Part shown: positions 36,320 to 46,440 of the stretch, one piece after another
Layout of the letters: every line of letters starts with the position of its first letter
Numbering within the stretch: the first letter of the stretch is position 1
Source: Thermoactinomyces daqus
GTDB lineage: Bacteria > Bacillota > Bacilli > Thermoactinomycetales > Thermoactinomycetaceae
Direction of reading: 5' to 3'
DNA: 64,000 nucleotides
Assembly (NCBI RefSeq): GCF_000763315.1
Contig: NZ_JPST01000012.1
Location: 124,001-188,000, forward strand
Notes under the pieces: model-generated
Told to the model about the DNA's origin: nothing
The model's database searches: none
What the model saw: the letters and a program-made list of their open reading frames with translations, nothing else
Program-made: the position numbers and the translations under genes

Positions 36320-37612
36320 ATGAACCGATGGCTGATTCACGGCGCGAGCCAGCTCCTCACCTTGAAGGGGGCCAGCGACCGGCCGAAGCGCGGCAAGCAG
36401 ATGTCCGAATTGGGCATCATAGAGCAGGGCAGTCTGGCCATTGAAAATGAGCGGATTTTCGCGGTTGGCAGCAGGGAAGAGATGGAGCGGGAGGTCCGAT
36501 TGCGCTGGGGCGGGCTTGACGGGGTCCGGGTGCTGAATGCCGCCGGCAAAGTGGTGATGCCGGGATTGATCGACCCCCACACGCATCTGGTCTTTGCCGG
36601 AACGAGGGAATATGAGCTGGAGATGAGGTTAAACGGCCGCACCTATTTGGAAATTTTGCAAGCAGGAGGCGGCATTCTGGCCACCACGGCCATGACGAGA
36701 AGCGCGACGGAAGAGGAACTGACGGAACAGACACTGAAGCGGTTGGATCGCTTTTTGCTCCACGGTGTCACCACGGTTGAAGCAAAAAGCGGCTACGGGC
36801 TGACGCTGCAGGATGAGTTGAAACAATTGCGCGTGGCCAGGCGGGTTCATGAGGAACATCCGGTCGATGTTGTTTCCACTTTTATGGGAGCCCACGCGAT
36901 TCCGGAGGAATATAAGCATGATCCCGAAGAATATGTGCGCCTGGTGATCGGGGAAATGATCCCCCGTGTTGCCGGGGAAGGTTTGGCGGAGTTTTGTGAT
37001 GTTTTTTGTGAGAAGGGTGTTTTTTCGCTTGAGCAAACGGAACGCATTTTAACGGAGGCCAAAAGGTGGGGATTGGTGCCGAAATTGCATGCCGATGAGC
37101 TGGAACCGATGGGTGGCGCTGAATTGGCCGCGCGGATCGGAGCGATTTCCGCAGACCATCTGCTGAAGGTTTCCGATCGCGGGATTCGCGCCATGGCGGA
37201 AGCGGGGGTCGTCGCCGTTCTGCTGCCGGGCACCGCTTTTTTCCTGATGGCTCCCTGTGCCCGGGCCCGCGACATGCTGGAAGCGGGTGTGCCGGTTGCG
37301 CTTTCCACCGATTTTAATCCCGGTTCATCACCGACGGTTTCGCTGCCGGTCATCATGAATCTGGCTTGTTTAAACATGAAGATGACGCCGGCCGAAGTGA
37401 TTGCCGCTGCGACGATCAACAGCGCCCACGCCATCGGCAAAGCGGGAGAGATCGGCAGTCTTGAGCCGGGCAAACAAGCGGATATTTTGATCCTGGATGC
37501 TCCGAACTACGCCCATCTTTCTTATCACTACGGAGTGAATTTGACTGATTCGGTCTTTAAAAAAGGGGAATTGGTTGTGCAGGGAGGGAGACGATGCGAT
37601 CTGCCCATCTGA
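36320..37612 (+). CDS. hutI: Imidazolonepropionase
   Basis: A 430-residue amidohydrolase that opens the imidazolone ring to give N-formimino-glutamate. Metal ligands are in DPHTHLVFAGTREYE (about residues 84-98), and later His/Asp ligands in KLHADELEP, SADHL and STDFNPGSSPT. The ATG follows GAGTGAGGAAC six bases after hutU. Its last 19 bases overlap hutG, indicating tight coupling. Confidence 0.96.
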   Translation: MNRWLIHGASQLLTLKGASDRPKRGKQMSELGIIEQGSLAIENERIFAVGSREEMEREVRLRWGGLDGVRVLNAAGKVVMPGLIDPHTHLVFAGTREYELEMRLNGRTYLEILQAGGGILATTAMTRSATEEELTEQTLKRLDRFLLHGVTTVEAKSGYGLTLQDELKQLRVARRVHEEHPVDVVSTFMGAHAIPEEYKHDPEEYVRLVIGEMIPRVAGEGLAEFCDVFCEKGVFSLEQTERILTEAKRWGLVPKLHADELEPMGGAELAARIGAISADHLLKVSDRGIRAMAEAGVVAVLLPGTAFFLMAPCARARDMLEAGVPVALSTDFNPGSSPTVSLPVIMNLACLNMKMTPAEVIAAATINSAHAIGKAGEIGSLEPGKQADILILDAPNYAHLSYHYGVNLTDSVFKKGELVVQGGRRCDLPI

Positions 37613-38592
37613 ATCCGCCGCCGTTCATCCATCAAACGGGTGGAAGCGATCCCTTTGATCCCAAGGTGAGCGGTTGGATTTTGCCGTGGGATGGCAAAGA
37701 GGAAATGGATGTAGGGTTTATCGGGGTTCCGCTTTCGCGTTCCTCGATCAGCGCTTCTGCCGCCAGTGAAGCGCCGATGGCCGTCAGACAGAGCTGGCGC
37801 AGTTTTTCCACCTACGATGTGGATCACGATGTAGACCTGTTTCCGCTTAAGGTGCGGGATCTTGGCGACATTCGCATGCATGTGACGGATATTTCGCTGT
37901 GCCACCGCCACATTGAACAAGGGATGAAAGATGTCTATGAGGCGACTGCCCGTTTTCCTGATTTTCTGCCGGTGATCATGGGCGGGGATCACTCGATTAC
38001 CTGCCCGTCCGTGAAATCTTTTGCGCAGTTTCATTCGGGAAAAAAGATCGGGCTGTTGCAGTTTGACACCCATTTTGATGTGCGGAGCCTGGAGAGCGGG
38101 GGGCCGAGTAATGGCACGCCGATTCGCGGATTGATCGAGTCAGGTACGATTCAGGGGGAAAACATTGTGCAGATCGGCATTCACGGTTTTGCCAACGCAG
38201 CGGTTTACCGGCGATATGTCGATGAGCAGGGGATTGTCTTTTTTACCATGCGCGAAGTGCGCAGCCGGGGTCTTTCAGCAATTATGGAAGAGGCGGTTTC
38301 CCGGTTGAAGGAAAAGGTTGATCTGATCTATGTGACCGTGGATATCGACGTGCTGGATCTTTCCTTTCTGCCGGGATCTCCGGGCCCTTCCCCGGGCGGA
38401 ATGTTCTCATGGGAGATGTTCGAAGCGGTGCATCGGTTGGGAAAGGAAGAACAGGTAAAAGCACTTGATCTTGTCTGCCTCGATCCGTTTCGCGATGTGG
38501 CCGGAGTTTCGGTAAAAACGGCGATGCACACGATTTTATCCTTCCTGTCCGGGGGTTGTCTGCGGCGGAGAGGGGTAGAAGACAGCCTGTGA
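37594..38592 (+). CDS. hutG: Formimidoylglutamase
   Basis: A 332-residue ureohydrolase of the arginase fold with a binuclear Mn centre, which splits formimino-glutamate to glutamate and formamide. Mn ligand motifs GGDHSIT (about residues 130-136), DTHFDVR (about 156-162) and DIDVLDLSF (about 250-258) are intact. The start lies inside the hutI end, behind GGAGGGAG. hutH, the first enzyme of the pathway, and hutP are not in the window. Confidence 0.94.
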   Translation: MRSAHLNPPPFIHQTGGSDPFDPKVSGWILPWDGKEEMDVGFIGVPLSRSSISASAASEAPMAVRQSWRSFSTYDVDHDVDLFPLKVRDLGDIRMHVTDISLCHRHIEQGMKDVYEATARFPDFLPVIMGGDHSITCPSVKSFAQFHSGKKIGLLQFDTHFDVRSLESGGPSNGTPIRGLIESGTIQGENIVQIGIHGFANAAVYRRYVDEQGIVFFTMREVRSRGLSAIMEEAVSRLKEKVDLIYVTVDIDVLDLSFLPGSPGPSPGGMFSWEMFEAVHRLGKEEQVKALDLVCLDPFRDVAGVSVKTAMHTILSFLSGGCLRRRGVEDSL

Positions 38593-38615
38593 GTCAGCTT
38601 CTCACAGGCTGTTTG
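38582..38615 (+). terminator. hut operon terminator
   Basis: A perfect 12-bp stem, ACAGCCTGTGAG/CTCACAGGCTGT, with a 7-base loop is followed by TTGTTT. It begins inside the hutG 3' end and separates it from the convergent acyl-CoA synthetase. Confidence 0.9.
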
Positions 38616-38616
38616 T

Positions 38617-40125
38617 TTATTCCTGATTGGCATATTTTCGCAAGAGGTATTTCAATGTTTTGCCCATGCTGTTTTTCGGCAGCTCGTCAATAAACTCCAC
38701 GTCATATAACTTGTAATCGGCCAGGTGTTTGCGCGCATGGGCGAGGATCTTATCCGCCGTGATTAAGGCCCCTTCCTTTAACACAACATAGGCGCGCGGC
38801 AATTCTCCCCAGACCGGATGCTTCACACCGACAACGGCCACATCGCTGATTTCCTCCAACTGCATGAGGATGCTTTCCACTTCGGCCGGAAAAACTTTTT
38901 CACCGCTGCAGATGATCATATCACGCAGGCGATCGATGATATACAAAAATCCGTCTTCGTCTAATTTGCCGACATCTTTTGTGTAATACCAGCCGCCATG
39001 AATCACTTTTTGCGATTCCTCGTTGTTCTTCCAATAGCCGAGAAATACCTGTTCCCCGCGGACAACCACTTCACCGTACTCTCCCGGCGGCAGTTCTTCG
39101 CCAGTAACAGGATCGAGAATCTTGATTTCCGTTAAATAAAGTCCTTTTCCCACTGAATGGCATTTATCCAATCCCATGTTGGGCATCCAGTATGTAATCG
39201 CACCCGTAAATTCCGTTGCCCCGTAAACCTGATTGATGGAATAGCCCAATTCGTACATACCCTTGATCAGATGGGGCGGCACCAGTGATCCGCCGCAGAC
39301 GATGCTCCTGAGCGAGGTGGTGTCGCGGTTGCAGCTTTTGGCTGTTTCCAGCATATAAGTCAGCATGGACGGGACGGACATCATGCCGGTGATTTTTTCG
39401 GCTTCGACCAGATCCCAGAGCTGAACCGGATTAAATTGGGGAGCCAGAATTAATGTCATGCCGCGAATGATCGCATTGATAATAAACATCATTCCGCTGA
39501 TATGAAACAGAGGCGTGACAAACAGAAAACGGTCGGCCAATCGCAAATCCAGCGTATTGATATTGGCAAGTCCGGCGGCATAAATATTTTTGTGCGAGCA
39601 GACGACGCCTTTTGGTTTTCCGGTCGTCCCGGAGGTATAGATGATTATGGCCGGGTCATATTCCTCAACCGGGAGGTTTGGCTCCGTGTCGGGATAGTAA
39701 GAAAGCAAGTCGGCAAAGGAGTCATGGTTTTCATCCCGGTATATGCGGATCGCTTCTTCCAGTTCCGGCAGGTTGCCGATCTCTGCGATTGCCTGCTGAA
39801 ACGCATGATCAAAAAACAGCAATTTTGCCCCGGAGTCCTGCAAAATCCATCCGATCTCGGCCGGCTTTAACCGCCAGTTGATCGGGACGGCAATCGCACC
39901 GATTTTTGCCGCAGCCAGGAAAATGAGGGGAAAAGGATAATCATTGGACAAGAGAAAAGCGATTCTGTCTCCTTTTCCCACATTGCGCTGCAACAGGAAA
40001 TTCGCCAGGCGGTTGACGAGGGAAGCATATTCTTTATAAGTGATTCGTTTTCCGGCAGAGACGACTGCTTCAAGATTAGGAGTCAAATAAGTTCGACTGC
40101 GCAAAAGTTCACCGAGCGTATTCAT
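38617..40125 (-). CDS. AMP-binding acyl-CoA synthetase
   Basis: A 502-residue ANL-superfamily adenylate-forming ligase that should activate a carboxylic acid as its CoA thioester. The P-loop-like motif is IIYTSGTTGKPKGV (about residues 160-173), followed by GATE (NQVYGATEFTGA), GEVVVRGEQVFLGYW and the C-terminal catalytic Lys region PKNSMGKTLKYLLR. It has the medium/long-chain acyl-CoA ligase look; the substrate is unknown. The ATG at 40125, six bases after GGAGG, is chosen; the frame extends further upstream without a ribosome binding site. Confidence 0.88.
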   Translation of the reverse strand: MNTLGELLRSRTYLTPNLEAVVSAGKRITYKEYASLVNRLANFLLQRNVGKGDRIAFLLSNDYPFPLIFLAAAKIGAIAVPINWRLKPAEIGWILQDSGAKLLFFDHAFQQAIAEIGNLPELEEAIRIYRDENHDSFADLLSYYPDTEPNLPVEEYDPAIIIYTSGTTGKPKGVVCSHKNIYAAGLANINTLDLRLADRFLFVTPLFHISGMMFIINAIIRGMTLILAPQFNPVQLWDLVEAEKITGMMSVPSMLTYMLETAKSCNRDTTSLRSIVCGGSLVPPHLIKGMYELGYSINQVYGATEFTGAITYWMPNMGLDKCHSVGKGLYLTEIKILDPVTGEELPPGEYGEVVVRGEQVFLGYWKNNEESQKVIHGGWYYTKDVGKLDEDGFLYIIDRLRDMIICSGEKVFPAEVESILMQLEEISDVAVVGVKHPVWGELPRAYVVLKEGALITADKILAHARKHLADYKLYDVEFIDELPKNSMGKTLKYLLRKYANQE

Positions 40126-40534
40126 GAATGGCCTCCATTTAAAATTTGATGAAGTAAGGGGAGGATGTTTGGATCGAGTAATATAATTTAAAATAAATAT
40201 TTTATGAAATGATCCAAATCCTCTTTTCATAATAAAGAAGGAAAGCGGTTATTTCAATCTTGTGAATAAGGGAAGCGATGCGAAAGATCGCTCTTGTCAA
40301 TGAAGGTGAATCTCTTCGGAATCATATGGAATTTAATCCTTGAGACATTGCTGACCAAGCATTTGCGGTTGATCGTGTATGTATGAGCACTCCAGTGAGA
40401 AACGGTGTCCGCTTCGGGAAAAAAGTGAACGGACAGGCGTCGTCCGGGGAGAATTCATCGGAATGGCTTGTTTCCCTTCAAAGGGAACTCATGGTAAGAT
40501 AGAGAAGAATTCATGAAATAGGAGGCTGGTTGTG
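40126..40534. other. Gene-free stretch between acyl-CoA synthetase and tpx
   Basis: About 410 bases between divergent genes. I see no reading frame or RNA element that I can name. CCCTTCAAAGGG near 40477-40488 is a short palindrome, and TTCCCT, 17 bases, TAAGAT upstream of tpx could be its promoter. Confidence 0.4.
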
Positions 40535-41056
40535 ATGGCAGTAGAACGTCATGGAGCCGTGACATTTAAAGGCAACCCGGTTACCCTCATCGGCCCGGAG
40601 CTCAAAGTGGGCGATCAAGCACCGAACTTCACCGTATTGGCGAATGATCTTTCTCCGGTCACCCTGGAGGACAGCAAAGGGCAGGTTCGCATCATCAGCG
40701 TGGTTCCTTCCCTGGACACAGGCGTCTGTGATCTGCAAACCCGCCGTTTTAACGAAGAAGCCGCCAAATTGGACGGAGTGAAAGTTCTTACGGTCAGCGT
40801 TGACCTTCCATTTGCACAAAAACGCTGGTGCGGTGCAGCCGGAGTGGAAAATGTGCAAACGCTCTCCGACCATCGTGATCTTTCGTTCGGCACGGCCTAC
40901 GGGGTGGCAATCAAAGAATTGCGCTTGTTGACCCGGGCTGTTTTCGTTGTCGACCAAAATGACAAGGTGGTTTATGTTGAATACGTAAAAGAAGCAACCA
41001 ACCATCCTGACTACGAAGCACCTGTTCTTGCCGCCAAAAAAGCGCTGGGTCAATAA
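40535..41056 (+). CDS. tpx: Thiol peroxidase Tpx
   Basis: A 173-residue atypical 2-Cys peroxiredoxin. The peroxidatic Cys is C65 in [11 protein letters not shown] and the resolving Cys is C99 in RWCGAAG, the spacing typical of Tpx. It reduces alkyl peroxides and H2O2 with thioredoxin. The ATG at 40535 is nine bases after GGAGG; a GTG directly before it is an alternative. It is monocistronic with a strong terminator. Confidence 0.95.
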   Translation: MAVERHGAVTFKGNPVTLIGPELKVGDQAPNFTVLANDLSPVTLEDSKGQVRIISVVPSLDTGVCDLQTRRFNEEAAKLDGVKVLTVSVDLPFAQKRWCGAAGVENVQTLSDHRDLSFGTAYGVAIKELRLLTRAVFVVDQNDKVVYVEYVKEATNHPDYEAPVLAAKKALGQ

Positions 41057-41096
41057 GTTACATAAAGCGGGAGAATGATTTATGCGCATAAAGGAA

Positions 41097-41129
41097 GGGG
41101 ACCCTGTAACAGATGAGGGTCCCCTTTTT
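41097..41129 (+). terminator. tpx terminator
   Basis: A perfect stem GGGGACCCT/AGGGTCCCC with a 10-base loop is followed by T5. Confidence 0.93.
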
Positions 41130-41158
41130 AAATCTTGAAAACAAAGGAAGTGAGCGAT

Positions 41159-41731
41159 TTGCAACGTCAGCCTGAACCGCGATTGTTCATTGCCGTTTCC
41201 CTGCCTGCCGGACTGAAACGGATGCTGGCAGACTGGTGTGAAAAACAGAGCGAAACTTGGGCTTTCGGCAAATGGGTGAATCAGGAAGACTATCATATCA
41301 CCCTGAAATTTTTGGGCAATTGCACTCCGCGGCAAATCAGGGAAATAACGGAGGAACTGCGCGGACTGGCAGCGGTTGCTTCCCCCTTTTCCCTGACGCT
41401 TGCGGGACTGGGAACGTTTGGCCGCCCTGCCTCACCGCGAATTTTGTGGGCCGGGGTCAGCGGGGATTTGCCGGCTTTGACATCGCTTGAACAAAAGATC
41501 GGAAACAGACTGGCTCCGCTTGGCTTTCCCCGCGAAGAGCGCCCATACCGCCCGCATGTGACATTGGCGCGAAAATGCCAAATGCATGATTTTCCGGCCC
41601 CGGAACTGTTACAGGCGGCATGGCCGGAGAGACTGACGCAGACTTGGATCGTCCGGGAATTGATCCTGTATGAAACGAAATTGGGAAAACAGCCCATGTA
41701 TCACGCAATGGCCCGTTTCCCATTCCGCTGA
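41159..41731 (+). CDS. thpR: RNA 2',3'-cyclic phosphodiesterase ThpR
   Basis: A 190-residue 2H phosphoesterase ('2'-5' RNA ligase'). The two HxT motifs are HITLKFLG (about residues 46-53) and HVTLAR (about 129-134), with RLFIAVSLP at the N-terminus. It opens 2',3'-cyclic phosphates on RNA ends. The TTG at 41159, close behind AAAGGAAGTGAG, is used instead of the upstream TTG at 41135. Its end converges on thiC with only four bases between. Confidence 0.9.
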   Translation: MQRQPEPRLFIAVSLPAGLKRMLADWCEKQSETWAFGKWVNQEDYHITLKFLGNCTPRQIREITEELRGLAAVASPFSLTLAGLGTFGRPASPRILWAGVSGDLPALTSLEQKIGNRLAPLGFPREERPYRPHVTLARKCQMHDFPAPELLQAAWPERLTQTWIVRELILYETKLGKQPMYHAMARFPFR

Positions 41732-41735
41732 TCGC

Positions 41736-43628
<1,893 letters not shown>

Positions 43629-43637
43629 CTATTCATC

Positions 43638-43735
43638 CATTCCTACGCTGGCATTACCCAGATCAGGTTCACCGGTCGGCGGCAGAGTTCTCCGCCCTCT
43701 CAGCCTGGCTCACTCCAAGCTCCCGTTTCTCGCAT
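43638..43735 (-). promoter_or_regulatory. TPP riboswitch (THI box)
   Basis: Reading the minus strand, the hallmarks are GGGAGCTTGG, GGCTGAGAGGGC, then GGTGAACCTGATCTGGGTAA and TGCCAGCGTAGGAA. This is the conserved thiamin-pyrophosphate aptamer, 150 bases upstream of thiC and in the same orientation. Confidence 0.96.
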
Positions 43736-44170
43736 ATGGAATTCTACACTTTCAACCTATCACAGAAGGAGGATGGGGTCAATCCATTCCTTTGCCAAAA
43801 CAGAATGTCACCCAATTGAAAAAAGATTCTCCTTTAAATCGTCCACTTGGATTTTATTGTAAGTTATACTAGAATTAATAAAGAATATAAAGGTCAGAAT
43901 TTATCACGTATTTGGACAGATGGATGTTTGATCCTCTCACTCAGGCTTTTTAATAACCCCATGAAAATCAAGATCTTTTCTTACATAAAAACATTTGTCT
44001 GACACAGCGCCGGAAGAAAAATTTTTTGAAAAATCAGGAGGGGGGATGGCGGCCTGCTGACTGATCAGCAGAAACGCTGGGTCAGGGGGGCGCAACCCGA
44101 AAACCATGCCTTTCACAGAACACTTGATTTGGACAGACTTGCAATTCGGCCGGAAAGGGTGACGTTACCG

Positions 44171-44971
44171 TTGCGTATAGATTGGTTCCATTTGAGAAAA
44201 ACATTTGATTCTTACGATGCGTCAAGACGATCCTTCCGTTCGCCCTGCCTGGGATTGCTCGATTTTTCCGCTTCGATCCGGGCCGGAGTTACCGTTATAT
44301 TGGGCCCGAAAGGCGCGGGCAAAACCACGCTGTTGCGTTTAACCGCCATGGTTTCTGTCCCGGATGACGGACGGATTATTTATCAATGGGGTGAGCAAAA
44401 ATCGTACGTTTGGTCGAAGGGAAATGCGACGGCCGGCTCATCCTTTTTGACGGAGCTGAAGGGAAAAATCAGTTATGTTCCCGTTCACTGCAGATGGGAG
44501 ACGGACATGACCGTTGAAAAAGCGTTTTTGTATGAAGCGCAGTTGAAGCGCGTGATGAATCCGCGAAGAAAGAGTGCTGAAATCGTGGCCAAATGGGGGT
44601 TGGCCGGTTTTCGCCGCTCGTTTGTCAGTGAGCTGTCCGGAGGAGCTTTTAAACGCTTTTTATTGGCTCACAGTTTGCTGGTCGATCCCTCCATCTGGAT
44701 TTTGGATGAACCGACCGAGGGATTGGATGAATTGGGCAAAAAACTTTTGTGGCGGGAGTTGCGATCCAATCCGCAAGGCCGGATTACCATGATCGCCACG
44801 GAAAAGGACATGGAGCTGGCGGAGGCGGCTGATGACTTGATCTTGATGGAGGCAGGGGCATGCCGCCGGATCGGCAAAAAGAAATACCTCGCAGCCAGTG
44901 TGCCGGAAGGAACCGTGGCTGCCTGGTACCAGGCGATGCAGGCATTTGCCAACCTGCGCCATTTCCGGTAG
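44171..44971 (+). CDS. Orphan ABC transporter ATP-binding protein
   Basis: A 267-residue ABC ATPase. Walker A is ILGPKGAGKTT, the signature LSGGAFKRFL, Walker B IWILDEPTEGLD, and the D-loop is present, so the ATPase core is intact. No permease or binding protein is adjacent. The start is unclear: TTG at 44171 (9 bases after AAGGGTG) or TTG at 44129 are possible. Upstream the frame stays open to about 44051 with protein-like sequence (LLTDQQKRWVRGAQPE), and a very strong ribosome binding site with ATG at 44046 is in the wrong frame, so the true start may be damaged. Confidence 0.7.
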   Translation: MRIDWFHLRKTFDSYDASRRSFRSPCLGLLDFSASIRAGVTVILGPKGAGKTTLLRLTAMVSVPDDGRIIYQWGEQKSYVWSKGNATAGSSFLTELKGKISYVPVHCRWETDMTVEKAFLYEAQLKRVMNPRRKSAEIVAKWGLAGFRRSFVSELSGGAFKRFLLAHSLLVDPSIWILDEPTEGLDELGKKLLWRELRSNPQGRITMIATEKDMELAEAADDLILMEAGACRRIGKKKYLAASVPEGTVAAWYQAMQAFANLRHFR

Positions 44972-45029
44972 CGTCGCAAACCTCAGATTATGGAAAGCAA
45001 CATACCTGATGAAAAGGGGAGTCAACAGC

Positions 45030-45539
45030 ATGACGAAAACTATCATCCGCGCCCCCGAATCGGGTGAAGAGCAGGAGTGGTTGCGGCGCTTGTGGCAGAA
45101 GGAATGGGGCGGAGCAAAGATGGTTTCCAAAGGGAACGTTTTTCATCTGCATGAGTTGTCCGCCCTGATCGCGATTCAGCGAGGGAAGCCGGTGGGAGCC
45201 GTCACGTTTGCGATTCGGGCCGATGCGGCGGAGATCCTGAGCCTCAATGCGCTGATCCCAAACTGCGGGGTGGGCGGCAGCCTGCTCCGGGCGGTTGAGC
45301 AAAAGGTGAGAGAGCAGGGCGGGAAGCGCATCTGTCTGATCACAACCAACGACAATCTGAATGCTTTGCGTTTTTATTAAAAACGGGGGTACCGGATGGT
45401 TGCTCTTTACCCGGGAGCGGTTGACGAGGCGCGCAAACAAAAACCCTCCATTCCGCTGGTCGGAAATGAGGGCATTCCGCTGCATGATGAGATTGAATTG
45501 GAAAAGCGCTTGCCGGGAGCAGAGGATTCTTCTCTTTAA
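45030..45539 (+). pseudogene. GNAT acetyltransferase gene with an in-frame stop
   Basis: The ATG at 45030, nine bases after AAAAGGGGA, opens a GNAT-fold protein (AEILSLNALIPNCGVGGSLLRAVEQK..., the acetyl-CoA loop, then NDNLNALRFY). At 45378-45380 a TAA interrupts the frame exactly where the family reads FYQKRGY. The same frame continues as KRGYRMVALYPGAVDEARK... to TAA at 45537. A single CAA-to-TAA change explains it, so the full product would be 169 residues. Upstream, the glycine-rich P-loop (usually Q/RxxGxG/A) reads NCGVGGSLL. The last four bases overlap the convergent M50 protease gene. Confidence 0.8.
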
Positions 45540-46207
45540 AACAGAAAATGCAGCCAATCGCTCATGGCATTAATTGTACCGGGGATGAAAAAAGAGAAGT
45601 AAGGGGCCAAGACAAAGTTTCCGAGTGGAGTGACCGCCAGAATGATGAACAGGAGCCAGCCGTACGATTCATATTGATGCATTTTCGCCCGCGTTTCATT
45701 GGAAACCAGATCTTCGATGAAGCGATACCCGTCCAGGGGTGGAAACGGCAGAATGTTGAAGAAGAAAAGAAGGATATTGAAATGGACCATGATGGAAAAA
45801 AAGGTGGTCATGATGCCGATCATGTTCGGAGTAAGGCTGGCATACCAGGAAAACTGCTGCAACAGGTCCCAGATGAACAGGGACAGAAAGGCCAGGAGAA
45901 GGTTGCTCAAGGGGCCGGCGATGGTAATGAGCGGACCGACCAGTTTGCGATTGCGCAGATAAAAACGATTGACCGGCACGGGTTTTGCCCAGCCAAATCC
46001 GGCTATGATCACCAACAGCGCCCCGAGCGGATCAAGATGGGCCGCCGGATTTAATGTGAGCCTTCCTTCATTTTTGGCTGTCGGGTCTCCAAAGCGGTAA
46101 GCGGTATAGGCATGAGCGAATTCATGGACGGTAAAAGCGATCAGGAGCGTGACCAGGATGAAGGGAAGCTGGGATAGCGGATAGGCCAGCCAGGATGAAA
46201 AATTCAC
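45536..46207 (-). CDS. Site-2 protease family (M50) membrane metalloprotease
   Basis: A 223-residue polytopic membrane protease of the YwhC/rhomboid-independent S2P type. The zinc motif HEFAH is at about residues 28-32, and the third ligand is in NILPFPPLDG (about 145-154), with NPAAHLDPLGAL between. Such short S2P proteins lack PDZ domains; targets are unknown. The initiator ATG at 46207 has AAAAAGGTGAT upstream. Confidence 0.9.
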   Translation of the reverse strand: MNFSSWLAYPLSQLPFILVTLLIAFTVHEFAHAYTAYRFGDPTAKNEGRLTLNPAAHLDPLGALLVIIAGFGWAKPVPVNRFYLRNRKLVGPLITIAGPLSNLLLAFLSLFIWDLLQQFSWYASLTPNMIGIMTTFFSIMVHFNILLFFFNILPFPPLDGYRFIEDLVSNETRAKMHQYESYGWLLFIILAVTPLGNFVLAPYFSFFIPGTINAMSDWLHFLF

Positions 46208-46229
46208 AGGGCATCACCTTTTTCGAGAT

Positions 46230-46264
46230 AATCAAAAAGCAGTGCCGAGTGGGTGGCACTGCTT
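46230..46264 (-). terminator. Minus-strand terminator after the VOC remnant
   Basis: AGCAGTGCC/GGCACTGCT is followed by T5 on the minus strand. It is the natural 3' end of the truncated VOC gene and may now serve acnA. Confidence 0.85.
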
Positions 46265-46267
46265 TCA

Positions 46268-46440
46268 TCATAACATTTGGATCAATTCAATGCGATTGCC
46301 AAACGGATTTAGAAATTCAAAACGGGCATGCCCGGGGATGGAAACGGAAGGCTTAACCGGGATACCAGGAACGGTGAGCCGTTCTTCCCATGCGCCCGGG
46401 TCATCGAAGAGATCATTCCTGACCGGGATTCTTACCCGCT
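46268..46440 (-). pseudogene. C-terminal remnant of a VOC/glyoxalase-family gene
   Basis: Directly downstream of acnA on the minus strand an open frame encodes VRNDLFDDPGAWEERL, then IPGHARFEFLNPFGNRIELI and QML-stop at 46268. This is the typical last beta-alpha-beta unit of a VOC (glyoxalase/bleomycin-resistance) protein, including the FLNPFGNRIELI strand with the metal-ligand Glu. The N-terminal part is missing: the frame runs back into the 3' end of acnA. The remnant has about 57 codons and a terminator of its own. Confidence 0.7.
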
